From Thioflexithrix psekupsensis (GTDB lineage: Bacteria; Pseudomonadota; Gammaproteobacteria; Beggiatoales; Beggiatoaceae): a stretch of DNA of 64,000 nucleotides. The notes under the pieces were generated by a model that made no database searches, was not told where the DNA came from, and worked only from the letters and a program-made list of their open reading frames with translations. Shown here in pieces: positions 37,701 through 45,012 of the stretch. Every line of letters begins with the position of its first letter. Positions within the stretch are counted from its first letter, which is position 1. The stretch covers positions 434,001 through 498,000 of the forward strand of contig NZ_MSLT01000012.1 in NCBI RefSeq assembly GCF_002149925.1, in the 5' to 3' direction. A program made the position numbers and the translations under genes.

Positions 37701-38257
37701 TTTTCTAAAAGAAAACTAAAAGAAAAATCTAATAAATTGCTTTTTTTTGCAGATAAACGAAATAAAGCAGATTCTGTTTTTTCTGCTGGATGATGTTGAA
37801 ATTCTAGTGCAGTTTGGATGAGTGGATGGTGGCCTGTTTTTAGCGTAAAACTATTCTCGACCAATCGCTGATCTAACAATAATTCAGACGGAATTTGCGC
37901 ATTAAAAAAATGTTTAGTTTGATTTAATTGGTGCAAAAAATGGTCGTGATCCTCAATGGTAATCGGTAAAACAAAAACCGCACCTTGCTGAATCTGATCA
38001 TTCGCTACACCTAATAAAAAATGCCGCTGCTCACTATAGCGCGTGATAAAAAAATTAAAACTGCTGAATAATATCAGCTCTATTGTGACTTGATGTTGTT
38101 GAGCAAAATCTTGCAATTGTTGAGTTAAATCTAGGTCAAAACTTTTTAAGAAAAAATCACTAAAAGAACTTTCTACTTGACATGTGTTATCTCTGGGAAA
38201 ATCCAGTAAAGAAGGGAAAGTATTGATACATTCAATAAGCATCGTCGAAGCAAGCAT
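31784..38257 (-). CDS. Two-module non-ribosomal peptide synthetase with terminal thioesterase-like domain
   Basis: The 2157-residue order is: the C-terminal half of a condensation domain (1-235, no HHxxxDG); adenylation 1 (about 265-735, TSGSTG near 405); carrier 1 (LGGDS, Ser781); full condensation (HHLISDG, His989-Gly995); adenylation 2 (about 1390-1800, TSGSTG near 1463); carrier 2 (LGGNS, Ser1858); and an alpha/beta-hydrolase release domain with GYCADS, Cys1984 at the nucleophile position. It could make a dipeptide-sized or iteratively built product. The substrate residues are not predicted. M1 or M6 could be the start. It heads an operon-like run with the sensor kinase. Confidence 0.93.
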   Translation of the reverse strand: MLASTMLIECINTFPSLLDFPRDNTCQVESSFSDFFLKSFDLDLTQQLQDFAQQHQVTIELILFSSFNFFITRYSEQRHFLLGVANDQIQQGAVFVLPITIEDHDHFLHQLNQTKHFFNAQIPSELLLDQRLVENSFTLKTGHHPLIQTALEFQHHPAEKTESALFRLSAKKSNLLDFSFSFLLEKDNILLKISYRTDLFSEKTPHYWFKHYQQLLRSCLQQPEQTVTQLNLLTPEIRQQLLFTGNQTQSCPIATVPVPAFFEQQAQQNPQHIAVTFERETLTYQQLNCQANQLAHYLHRIGVQPEMPIAVFLPTSLAAVVAIIAIVKAGAAYVPLDPDYPSSRLVFLLNDAEVKIILTTQVYQKKLPNSSAHILCLDQDFYQQELATNLALNITPEQLIYIIYTSGSTGQPKGVLITHRNLCNVIQFDIKLFKLNKNKRVLQAFSFNFDAASAQLWMALSSGATLCLTRPETVLTVIQEQAVTHAGLTPSLLNTLPEVDLPKLETITVGGEICTLDLVKKWGKNRAFFNLYGPTEATIYATYDQCEIDQIPTLGRPIANVQVYILDSYLEPLPIGVIGELYIGGIGVASGYLNRPELTAQSFLNNPLIDGDRLYRTGDRARWRIDGRLEFCGRRDQQVKIRGLRLELGEINQLLQQHSAVKIAIVKVESTSAQQKHLIAYIVPKEFTHQEQLEADLTHYLAQQLPKYALPEKIVILEKLPLTPNGKLDEQALFLLSKKTSLSAIKPRNPLEQFLSQLWQTILLQEPPSIFISFLTLGGDSIKAIMLLNQLQEQLKIEISLADILTYATIADFAHFLQENYPNIPEKLQADYHEIKEEHFTPVLAHLKKTKECIQSCPMSFAQQQLWLLLQLQENNTAYNLPITLVIKDKLDFDILQQSLSLLVQRHDILRTCFGMEDKQPLQFIYPNIDVTLPYIDLRTIHHDQQLAQIKIIVQQFTEKVFNLTQVPLWRWQLLQLADEHYLLHLVLHHLISDGWSIYLLQSELNHIYESLIKKQNITLPALTLQYADFALWQRQYLTEMRLNTLTEFWQKELKNAKPLLKLPLDFPRSAQQHYQGDLIQVTLDPTLTTQLKQLSQKEDVTLFMLLLASLQVLFYRYYGQTDISIGTPLSNRYRLELEAIMGFFINTIVIRNDLSGNPHFNHTLKQVRQRVLAVYAHQDMPFEKLIDMTQTARSSHHSPLFQVLLVLHNTPPFSQGLFQFEHHDIAIMGNKYDLNWHFWDKESELVAKIYYNQELFKKLTLETMLIHWQNLLKSIVTDPTQHLDQLNLLSESERLKFPIYSFDSNELKQESLIDAWLAQVKRTPTQSALHTPKVQWTYQDLFNHVRYCVVELSALALPNESRIIILSGEDHEVITALLAGLWLGHIVVPLEHNQPLRRLIQLIQKTDPACLLYPSNMMAIMEKLSQNIEIKAFNLSRWLKPNASPCPEPRAKADTLAYLLYTSGSTGEPKGILQNHRNALHFARVYRSDIHIADRWLFSSRYSVDNWVLDLIGALLRGVTLYPYALIDNGLNQLYDFIENNKITVFHNTPTVFKKWLDSLPKQQRLPDSLRLILLGGEPITAPIFLAYQQHATAQCRLVNGYGLTEASSVLQHTMTLTDTFYTTFAPMGKLQPGMAIQLVNAEGQNTQIYGEIVLMSPYLAVGYWQNGQINREKFPIDLKNPSIRHYRTGDLARLRADGDLEYLGRSDFQLKSHGFRIEPEEIEQLLKTHPDIQNAVVQKEVENTQETSTLVAYLVLNTIPRLALKKELQNLLREHFPDYMIPQLFVQLSDIPLTPSGKINRHALPASAQLPVLPGQQDTVTARTEIEQQLCAIWQFHLQQQPIGIYDNFFDLGGNSLLALTLLADIERRLNVKHHLPLTLLFQAPTIAELAERLENNGHFSLSSLQIIRLGNGSNPLIFLGSMARAQHLASVLPKEQTIYGFNMFAFEHRLSVPISLYDVVQEYADELQKQGITNYSILGYCADSRIALALAHVLQQRGQLVDFLGFIDFGRWRRPRWQRHWENARRFGWVNYSRHKLYNRFNISYLLKQLHLKVYHYRQFYLKQTIQLSTEYQTLQFIGQFERLRNSWPLKPWPGKIHFFLSEEMLPEHTDEFSALAQQGVELHPVSGFHLSLFTLPHLKNLADAIDAVLNHKK

Positions 38258-38367
38258 AACAATTCTACAATATGGGTGGATGGCAGGAAATCTTTAATAA
38301 CAACAAGATAATTATCTATTTAACTATTTCTATATTCTTTTATTAGGATGCCCTGCAAAATAATGAC

Positions 38368-38386
38368 CATGATTATTATCATAATG
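38368..38386. promoter_or_regulatory. Fur-box-like palindrome upstream of the NRPS
   Basis: The 19 bases beginning CATGATTATTATCAT match 14 of 19 positions of the classical Fur consensus when read on the minus strand. The perfect inner arms are ATGAT and ATCAT. It lies 111 bases before the NRPS start and 109 before the divergent GGDEF gene. This is a candidate only; AT-rich sequence gives chance matches. Confidence 0.35.
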
Positions 38387-38494
38387 GCTTAATGAATGAA
38401 ATGCTACCCTATTCATTGCGTGTTTTTCGACTATTCTTAATATTAAGAATCAAAAATGAATTGAGCCAAACCTTATCCGATTCGCATCACGCCA

Positions 38495-39619
38495 ATGACA
38501 CCACCTGACAATCTAAATTCTTGGTATAGCATTGTGAAGAGCTTTAATTTAGGGGATTTGTGGAGTGTTCGTTCCCACTCGTCCGATTTCCGTTCTTCAC
38601 GAACGGGCTATATTTTTTTACGCATTCGCATTTTAGCCTTAATGGGGGCTATTTTAACCCTGTTGTGGATTCCTATTGAATATTATTTATTACCTGAGGC
38701 TTTAATGCCTTATTTTTTGCTGTTGCGTTGTTCTGTTGCCGCCTGTTTATTAGCCCTGAGTGCATGGACAACGCAGCCTTATCATTTGGGATTAGCGCAT
38801 ATTCGTTTGGGTGTGTTGATTTTAATTCCCAGCTTATTTTATTTGATTGCCAGTTTATTACTTAGCCATTATCCGCCTGTTGGTTTATCAAGAGGTTATG
38901 AGTATTTTCCTTTGTTACTCATTACGATTGGGGCGATTTTTCCTTTAACATTGAGTGAGGGAATATTGGCTGTTTTTGCGGTGTTATTATTCTATTTAGT
39001 GACCAATAGTTTAATTCATGGATTGCTCACCATTGAGATTTTAAATACCTTATGGTTAATGCTGTTATTAGGCAGTATTGCCTTGTGGACTGAATTGTCT
39101 CAATTACATATTTTATTGCGTTTATATCGTCAAGCCACACGTGATCCTTTAACAGGGTTATTTAATCGTAGAGTCTTAATTGAGCAGTTGCAAAATTTTA
39201 TGAATAATAAACATAGAATGGCTGTTTTATTATTTGATTTAGATCGCTTTAAACGCATTAATGACAGTTATGGCCATTTGGCAGGAGATGAAGTTTTACG
39301 CGCTTTTACTAAAATTTTAGAAACACAATTGCGAGAGCAAGATGTTATCGGACGTTACGGCGGAGAAGAATTTTTAGCCATTTTACCCCACACCACTGAA
39401 CAAGAGGCAATTATTTTGGCAGAAAATGTTCGCCAGCAATGTCATGCAGTTAAAGTAGAAACAATATTACATGCCCAGTTACAATTTACGGTGAGTATTG
39501 GTGTGACAGAATGGGATTGTAATGAGTCGATTGAGTTTTTATTAAATCGCGTGGATGATTTTCTTTATGTGGCGAAAGAACGCGGACGAGATTGTATTGT
39601 GGCGAAAAGTTTAAGATAA
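38495..39619 (+). CDS. Membrane-bound diguanylate cyclase (GGDEF protein)
   Basis: The 374-residue protein has about six membrane helices (residues 42-205), then a GGDEF domain from about 212 (TRDPLTGLFNRR). The active site is GGEEF (289-293). An RxxD inhibitory site, Arg280-Asp283 in REQD, is placed five residues ahead, so product inhibition is likely. It makes cyclic-di-GMP, the signal for surface growth and matrix production. The membrane part has no named sensor domain. It is divergent from the NRPS across a 237-base region with a Fur-box-like palindrome. Confidence 0.93.
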   Translation: MTPPDNLNSWYSIVKSFNLGDLWSVRSHSSDFRSSRTGYIFLRIRILALMGAILTLLWIPIEYYLLPEALMPYFLLLRCSVAACLLALSAWTTQPYHLGLAHIRLGVLILIPSLFYLIASLLLSHYPPVGLSRGYEYFPLLLITIGAIFPLTLSEGILAVFAVLLFYLVTNSLIHGLLTIEILNTLWLMLLLGSIALWTELSQLHILLRLYRQATRDPLTGLFNRRVLIEQLQNFMNNKHRMAVLLFDLDRFKRINDSYGHLAGDEVLRAFTKILETQLREQDVIGRYGGEEFLAILPHTTEQEAIILAENVRQQCHAVKVETILHAQLQFTVSIGVTEWDCNESIEFLLNRVDDFLYVAKERGRDCIVAKSLR

Positions 39620-39676
39620 TAAGTGCCATTTTTATAGGCAAAATAAAATAGATTGGTTTTTTCTGAGGAATTGAAT

Positions 39677-40414
39677 ATGTTAATTATACCCGCCATTGAT
39701 TTAAAAGATGGGCAATGTGTTCGCTTAAAACAAGGGCGAATGGAAGATGATACGGTTTTCTCTCATGATCCCGTAGCGATGGCACAACGTTGGGTGAATG
39801 CCGGTGCAAAACGATTGCATTTGGTTGATTTAAATGGGGCTTTTGCAGGACATCCTGTGAATGCAAAAGTGATACATGAGATTGCGCAGGCGTTTCCCGA
39901 TCTCAGTTTACAAGTGGGCGGGGGGATTCGAGATGAAGAAACCATTGATGCTTATTTGAATGCGGGCGTGGATTACGTGATTATTGGCACAAAAGCGGTG
40001 ACTACGCCGCATTTTGTGGCGGATATGTGTTTGGAGTTTCCCGGTCATGTGATGGTTGGTTTGGATGCCAAAGACGGCAAAGTGGCGACCGAAGGCTGGT
40101 CAAAATTGTCACACCATGAGGTGTCAGATTTGGCGAAACGGTTTGAACAAGATGGCGTGGTTGCGATTATTTATACTGATATTAGCCGCGATGGCATGAT
40201 GCAAGGCGTGAATGTGGAAGCAACGGTTAAATTGGCGCAAGCCATTCATATTCCTGTGATTGCATCGGGTGGAATTACCAATATGCGTGATATTGAAGCC
40301 TTGTGTCAAGTGGCGCAAGAAGGGATTATCGGCGCGATTACAGGTCGGGCGATCTACGAAGGCACGCTGGATTTTGCCCAAGCCCAAGCCTTTGCACAGG
40401 CTTATGGAGTATAA
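39677..40414 (+). CDS. hisA: Phosphoribosylformimino-AICAR ribotide isomerase (histidine biosynthesis)
   Basis: The 245-residue (beta-alpha)8 barrel has the catalytic Asp in [18 protein letters not shown] and the second Asp in [12 protein letters not shown]. The phosphate-binding loops are [11 protein letters not shown] and [11 protein letters not shown]. It performs the fourth-from-core step of histidine synthesis, opening the ribose ring of ProFAR. The ATG at 39677 has GAGGA at 39665-39669. A longer in-frame extension upstream has no support. hisF follows two bases after its stop. Confidence 0.97.
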   Translation: MLIIPAIDLKDGQCVRLKQGRMEDDTVFSHDPVAMAQRWVNAGAKRLHLVDLNGAFAGHPVNAKVIHEIAQAFPDLSLQVGGGIRDEETIDAYLNAGVDYVIIGTKAVTTPHFVADMCLEFPGHVMVGLDAKDGKVATEGWSKLSHHEVSDLAKRFEQDGVVAIIYTDISRDGMMQGVNVEATVKLAQAIHIPVIASGGITNMRDIEALCQVAQEGIIGAITGRAIYEGTLDFAQAQAFAQAYGV

Positions 40415-40416
40415 CA

Positions 40417-41178
40417 ATGGGATTAGCCAAACGAGTGATTCCCTGTTTAGATGTCGATGGCGGCCGCGTGGTCAAAGGCGTGCAGTTTGTCGATATTCGG
40501 GACGCGGGCGACCCGGTAGAAGTTGCTCGTCGTTATGATGAGCAGGGCGCGGATGAATTAACGTTTTTAGACATTACTGCCAGTTCGGATGAAAGAGAAA
40601 CAATTATTCATTTGGTAGAAGCGGTGGCCAGTGAAGTGTTTATTCCTTTAACGGTTGGCGGTGGAATTCGGCAATTAAATGATATTCGTAAAATGCTGAA
40701 TGCTGGTGCGGATAAAGTCAGTATTAATACAGCAGCGGTGTATCAACCTGAATTTGTGCGGGCGGCTAGTGATCAATTCGGTTCGCAATGTATTGTGGTG
40801 GCGATTGATGCGCGTAATGTCGCGCCTAATCGTTGGGAAGTTTTTACGCATGGTGGGCGTAAAGGAACAGGTTTAGATGCGGTGCAATGGGCAGAGAAAA
40901 TGGTGAGTTTCGGCGCGGGCGAATTGTTATTAACGTCTATGGATAGAGACGGCACTAAAAATGGTTTTGATTTGGCTTTAACTCGTGCCATTAGTGAAGC
41001 GGTAGAAGTGCCGGTGATTGCGTCGGGGGGTGTGGGCGAATTGGCGCATTTAGCCGCAGGTATTTTGGAAGGTAAAGCGGATGCGGTGTTGGCGGCCAGT
41101 ATTTTTCATTTCGGACAACACACAATTGCCGAAGCAAAAACTTATTTACAAGAACGCGGTATTGAAGTGCGTTTGTAA
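40417..41178 (+). CDS. hisF: Imidazole glycerol phosphate synthase cyclase subunit
   Basis: This 253-residue barrel starts [21 protein letters not shown]. It is the cyclase half of the HisF-HisH enzyme that makes IGP and AICAR. Catalytic residues are Asp in PCLDVD and Asp in [15 protein letters not shown]. The phosphate loops are [12 protein letters not shown] and [10 protein letters not shown]. The start at 40417 is chosen by homology; an upstream in-frame extension overlaps hisA. hisH and the other early his genes are not in the window. hisC follows after 41 bases. Confidence 0.97.
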   Translation: MGLAKRVIPCLDVDGGRVVKGVQFVDIRDAGDPVEVARRYDEQGADELTFLDITASSDERETIIHLVEAVASEVFIPLTVGGGIRQLNDIRKMLNAGADKVSINTAAVYQPEFVRAASDQFGSQCIVVAIDARNVAPNRWEVFTHGGRKGTGLDAVQWAEKMVSFGAGELLLTSMDRDGTKNGFDLALTRAISEAVEVPVIASGGVGELAHLAAGILEGKADAVLAASIFHFGQHTIAEAKTYLQERGIEVRL

Positions 41179-41219
41179 AAGGCAATGTTTTAAGATTCAA
41201 AATTAACAACGGATAAAAT

Positions 41220-42326
41220 ATGACTTCCTGCGATTATTTGCAATTAGCCGCTCCGGGTGTGCGGGCATTGCAGCCTTATCAACCCGGTAAACCCATCGAA
41301 GAATTAGAACGCGAATATGGGATTAAGAATATTATTAAATTGGCTTCTAATGAAAATCCATTAGGTACGCCCGAATCGGTAACAAAAGCCATCACGCAAC
41401 AATTGCCTTTTATTGCGCGTTATCCTGATGGGAATGGTTTTGATTTAAAACAGCGTTTAGCGCGAAAATATGGCGTTGATACCGCAATGATCACATTGGG
41501 TAATGGGTCTAACGACGTGTTGGAATTAATTGCGCGGGCGTTTGTGACGACAGAACACAGTGTGATTTATTCTCAATATGCGTTTGCGGTGTATCCTTTG
41601 GTGACGCAAGCCATTGGTGCAAAAGCGATTGTTACGCCTGCGCGGGATTGGGGACATGATTTGTTGGCGATGCAAAACGCGGTTCGTAACGATACCCGTT
41701 TGATTTTCATTGCCAATCCCAATAATCCTACGGGAACATCCTTGAATTCTGCGGATTTAAAGCAATTTTTAACGCACATTCCCGAATCGGTATTGGTGGT
41801 ATTGGATGAGGCTTATTGCGAATACAGTACGCCTTCCCAAACCAATGACAGCTTGTCTTGGCTGGCAACACACCCCAATCTAATTATTTGTCGGACTTTT
41901 TCTAAAGCCTATGGTTTAGCGGGTTTGCGCGTGGGTTATGCCTTGTTGCACCCCGATGTGGCTAATGTGTTAAATCGAGTCAGACAGCCGTTTAATGTGA
42001 ATAGTTTGGCTTTAATGGCTGCGGAAACAGTATTAGATGATTCGGCTTTTTTACAGCAATCTGTGACCGTTAATCAGCAAGGAATGCAGTGGCTAATGGC
42101 ACAATTTGAACAACATCAAATCAGCTATATTCCTTCTGCAGGTAATTTTATTACCATTGATTTAAAACAAGCGGCTTTACCGATTTATGAGGCTTTATTA
42201 CGACAAGGGGTTATTGTGCGCCCCATTGGTGCGTATCAAATGCCTAATCATTTGCGTATTAGTATTGGTTTAGCCACAGAAAATGCGCGCTTTATGGAAG
42301 CGTTATTGTCTATTTTGCAACATTAG
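41220..42326 (+). CDS. hisC: Histidinol-phosphate aminotransferase
   Basis: This 368-residue, fold-type I PLP enzyme has IIKLASNENPLGTPESV at the N-terminus, NPNNPTGTSL, VLDEAYCEYS, and the PLP lysine Lys229 in [17 protein letters not shown]. Arg in NHLRISIGLATEN binds the substrate carboxylate. It converts imidazole acetol phosphate to histidinol phosphate. It ends a hisA-hisF-hisC cluster. A diverged 168-base copy of its codons 212-267 lies at 45727-45894. Confidence 0.96.
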   Translation: MTSCDYLQLAAPGVRALQPYQPGKPIEELEREYGIKNIIKLASNENPLGTPESVTKAITQQLPFIARYPDGNGFDLKQRLARKYGVDTAMITLGNGSNDVLELIARAFVTTEHSVIYSQYAFAVYPLVTQAIGAKAIVTPARDWGHDLLAMQNAVRNDTRLIFIANPNNPTGTSLNSADLKQFLTHIPESVLVVLDEAYCEYSTPSQTNDSLSWLATHPNLIICRTFSKAYGLAGLRVGYALLHPDVANVLNRVRQPFNVNSLALMAAETVLDDSAFLQQSVTVNQQGMQWLMAQFEQHQISYIPSAGNFITIDLKQAALPIYEALLRQGVIVRPIGAYQMPNHLRISIGLATENARFMEALLSILQH

Positions 42327-42336
42327 GAGAAAATCG

Positions 42337-42837
42337 ATGTGGAAAATGATCGCCAGTTTATCCATGACAGCGTTATTGATCTCGACTGCTCATGCCATAG
42401 ATATTGATAAAGACAGTTTGGCCAAAATCCAAGAAGAAGCCAAACGAGAAGTAGATAATGTCATCAATTTAAAACCGCTTAAAGTAGCGGGTAATTTGTG
42501 TTTAGATGTCGCGGGCGATATTCATGCCAATGGAACGAATGTACATATTTTTGGTTGCAACGATGCCCCCAATCAAAAGTGGCGCATTGATGCAGGGCGC
42601 ATGGTTAATGAAGGCGGAAAATGCTTAGATGTCGCGGGCGATGTGAATGCGGCCGGGACGAATGTGCAGATTTTCGATTGCAACGACGCGCCTAACCAAA
42701 AATGGCGGTTAGAAGGCGGCCGTTTGGTGAATGGCGGCGGAAAATGCTTAGATGCAGCGGGCGATGTGAATGCGGCGGGGACGAATGTGCAGATTTTCGA
42801 TTGCAACGACGCGCCTAATCAGAAGTGGGCGTTTTAG
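42337..42837 (+). CDS. Small secreted ricin-type (beta-trefoil) lectin-like protein
   Basis: This 166-residue protein has a signal peptide (MWKMIASLSMTALLISTAHA), a short charged helix, then three repeats of about 42 residues. Each has C-L-D-x-A-G-D...G-T-N-V-x-I-F-x-C-N-D-A-P-N-Q-K-W. The QxW motif and paired cysteines define a ricin B-type beta-trefoil with three sugar-binding lobes. Repeats two and three are almost identical even at DNA level, pointing to recent duplication or conversion. AGGAGA precedes the ATG at 42337, 10 bases past hisC. It may bind exopolysaccharide; its target is unknown. Confidence 0.87.
   Translation: MWKMIASLSMTALLISTAHAIDIDKDSLAKIQEEAKREVDNVINLKPLKVAGNLCLDVAGDIHANGTNVHIFGCNDAPNQKWRIDAGRMVNEGGKCLDVAGDVNAAGTNVQIFDCNDAPNQKWRLEGGRLVNGGGKCLDAAGDVNAAGTNVQIFDCNDAPNQKWAF
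42617..42832 (+). repeat. 126-bp tandem duplication inside the lectin gene
   Basis: The segments around 42617-42706 and 42743-42832 are nearly identical with a 126-base period (42 codons). The first lobe (from about 42496) is the diverged third copy. Confidence 0.8.
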
Positions 42838-42881
42838 GTTTTTTAAGTTTCCGAGATACTCACTGAACGACGAAATGTACA

Positions 42882-42903
42882 CTCCCACGCTGAAACGTGG
42901 GAG
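42882..42903. terminator. GC-rich hairpin after the lectin gene
   Basis: CTCCCACG (42882-42889) and CGTGGGAG (42896-42903) pair perfectly with a 6-base loop. No T-run follows, so it could be a REP-type dispersed hairpin as easily as a terminator. Confidence 0.45.
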
Positions 42904-43045
42904 CGAGAAAAAATTTTTAGAATTTCTAAATTATCGCCTAATAAAAATTTATTCATGGTGTTATTTTTTGGATAGCTAAGTGGTTAAATAAAAATATTCA
43001 GTTTACAACGCAATAAAAATTTTTCGCTTTTTTGATTGTTAAATA

Positions 43046-44172
43046 CCAAAATTATGTGAGATATAAAAACAAATTAAGTTCTAATATCTAGCTAGATATT
43101 AGGTATAAGATACTGTTTAATTTTATTAAACTTAAACACTTTACCTGACAAAAAGGTCTCAAACATACTAGTGACTTCTTTAAAGCTTGATAGACGATGA
43201 AAATTCTTTCTGACCCAATTCTTACCTTGAAGCCAAATATCCTCGACTGGATTTTGCTCTGGGGCATTGGGCGCAAATCTTAATAAACGAACTTTCCATT
43301 CTGATTCTGGAAGTCCCCCATTTAATTTCTCTAAATAAGTTCTTAAACCTTCAGAACGATGATAACTTGCACCATCCCAAATAATCACATGACGGGCTTC
43401 TTTATATCTGTAAATGAGCCAGTTAATAAAGTCTATCGTATATTTTGTATCAGCTTTCTTTGCCCTATCTAAAATAAATTCTCCCGTATAAATATTCACC
43501 GCTCCATACCACGTTTGAGAAGTGCGATAATTACTCATCTTTATTGACGTTCTTTCTCCTTTTTTCGACCAAACATAACCACAAATATCTCCCCACAACT
43601 GATGGCTTTCGTCTTGCATCCAGTACATTACCTCTCCACTTTCTATCTGTTCACGCTCCTTATCTATTAAATCCTTAATCTCTTTTTTTTTAGCTTCCAC
43701 TTTTACCTCATCTTTTGCCGAATTCTCTTTGTGTGTCTTCTTATAACTTAAATTCGCTTCTTCTAATAATTTAGTATAAGAAGTATTTGAAGAATAGAAA
43801 ACATCATACTCCTCTTTTAAGTATCTCTTTAGTTCCTCTATTGTTATTGTCTTCTTTTCTTGTATCCAATTAATCACATCTTCTCGTTCACGCGGCTTTA
43901 AATACCCTGGTGAGCCTTTATACGCTAACTTTAATCCTTCAACCCCTGACGCTAAATAAATGGCTTTCCATTTATCCACAAATTGCACACTGACACAACA
44001 CGCTAAAGCCGCTTCCGCACGCACAAAACCAAGCAAAGACATTCTTACTGCCATCGCTCGCTTCACTTCTCTCGCTTCACCTGTTGACATTAACTCTTCT
44101 AAATCTTCATATCTCTTGTTCATTATTCTCTCCTATTTAAAAAGTATTATTATACGACTCTGAAAAAATTGG
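43046..44172 (-). mobile_element. IS630-family insertion sequence, copy 2
   Basis: This 1127-bp element is the same as copy 1, flanked by TA at 43044-43045 and 44173-44174. It lies in non-coding sequence between the lectin gene and the cassette-like genes. A few substitutions separate the copies, for example near 43081, 43090, 43194, 43697 and 44095. Confidence 0.94.
43092..44123 (-). CDS. IS630-family transposase (copy 2)
   Basis: The 343-residue protein is identical to copy 1, with the DDE residues Asp171, Asp250 and Glu294 intact. Nucleotide differences between the copies are silent, which implies recent movement or selection on the protein. It is translated from an ATG preceded by AGGAGAG. 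It is in the same orientation as copy 1, 13.8 kb away. Confidence 0.95.
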   Translation of the reverse strand: MNKRYEDLEELMSTGEAREVKRAMAVRMSLLGFVRAEAALACCVSVQFVDKWKAIYLASGVEGLKLAYKGSPGYLKPREREDVINWIQEKKTITIEELKRYLKEEYDVFYSSNTSYTKLLEEANLSYKKTHKENSAKDEVKVEAKKKEIKDLIDKEREQIESGEVMYWMQDESHQLWGDICGYVWSKKGERTSIKMSNYRTSQTWYGAVNIYTGEFILDRAKKADTKYTIDFINWLIYRYKEARHVIIWDGASYHRSEGLRTYLEKLNGGLPESEWKVRLLRFAPNAPEQNPVEDIWLQGKNWVRKNFHRLSSFKEVTSMFETFLSGKVFKFNKIKQYLIPNI

Positions 44173-44506
44173 TAAAGCTAATTTCGAGTGTGTAATTTCC
44201 TAAGTTATTTCGCGGGTTTCCGTCTGTCGTGTTTTGTCTGATTAGGTGATTGACATGGTATAAATACAGTGATACCATTCAAAAAAATGCTTGTGGTGTG
44301 GACACGTTACAACCCACCTAAACGCACATAAGAGATTATGTAAGACAATATTTAATTGCTAAGTTGATGACGATGTAAATAACTACCTATGTAGATTAGT
44401 GTAGATTTTTAGTAACGGTGTCAGGTCGAAATTGCCTGATTTATTTTTTTAATATTGTAGAGTATCAGGGCGGAATGGCTTGGTATGAATAAGTTAGGGG
44501 TAATTT
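44173..44506. other. Gene-free stretch before a cassette-like gene
   Basis: No convincing reading frame is present. The end of the stretch, GGCTTGGTATGAATAAGTTAGG (44477 onward), loosely resembles the 3' half of an integron attC site just before the next gene. This is a weak match. No intI-type integrase gene is seen. Confidence 0.35.
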
Positions 44507-44890
44507 ATGGATAGTTTTATTACAGCAATTAGACTTCCAATAGCTCTTATAGCGATAATCTTAATTTTGGCACTTGCAGTTATTCATGTCTCATTAACAA
44601 TATTATATGTTTTATTCTTTTTTATCATTGAAACAATAGCAATTATTATTGCAGTTCCATTTTTGGCAATCTTTAAAACTCGCACTAAATTTGCAGAATT
44701 AATATCAACCTACCCGCAAACTATAAAACTTTGCTTCAAAGAAAATGAAAAGAAATTAGAAAATTATATAAAACGCCTAGAAGAAATAGATACAGCACCA
44801 CCAGTAATATGTTTAATACCAGAAATATGGAATAAATACCCCCTTTCTGTAAAAAAAGTATGGAAATGGGTATTTAATGAATGGGGATAG
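44507..44890 (+). CDS. Small membrane protein of unknown function (possible gene cassette)
   Basis: This 127-residue protein has two or three hydrophobic segments in residues 5-58 (LPIALIAIILILALAVIHVSL; LYVLFFFIIETIAIIIAVPFLAIF), then a charged cytoplasmic tail. There is no recognised family. AT-rich codons differ from the neighbouring his genes. AGGGG lies ahead of the ATG. Its stop is followed two bases later by an attC-like element, and brnT-brnA then starts after that element, so it may be a mobile integron cassette. Expression from a distant promoter or its own is unknown. Confidence 0.55.
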   Translation: MDSFITAIRLPIALIAIILILALAVIHVSLTILYVLFFFIIETIAIIIAVPFLAIFKTRTKFAELISTYPQTIKLCFKENEKKLENYIKRLEEIDTAPPVICLIPEIWNKYPLSVKKVWKWVFNEWG

Positions 44891-44892
44891 CT

Positions 44893-44993
44893 CTCTAACT
44901 TATCGCTCCAGCCCAACCACCCGCCGTCGGGCTTTTTTGGTTTTGTTTTGAGTTTTTGTGGTGGCGAGTGTGGGTTTAGCCCAGTCGTTATGC
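44893..44993 (+). other. attC-like recombination site between cassette-like genes
   Basis: The segment begins CTCTAAC-TTATC-GCTCCAGCCC, in the arrangement of R'' and L'' boxes of integron attC sites. It ends GGGTTTAGCCCAGTCGTTATGC, resembling L' and R' (R' as GTTATGC). The two halves can fold on each other with unpaired bases, as attC requires, and the total length of 101 bases is in range. The inner GC hairpin with a T-run (44910-44938) can also act as a terminator. This is read by eye only. Confidence 0.5.
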
Positions 44994-45012
44994 TTTAAAA
45001 TCAGAGTAACTG

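Noticed and set aside
29238-44172. Composite transposon bounded by the two IS630 copies
   Set aside because: The enclosed genes include housekeeping hisAFC, each copy has its own TA duplication, and IS630 elements seldom mobilise such segments.
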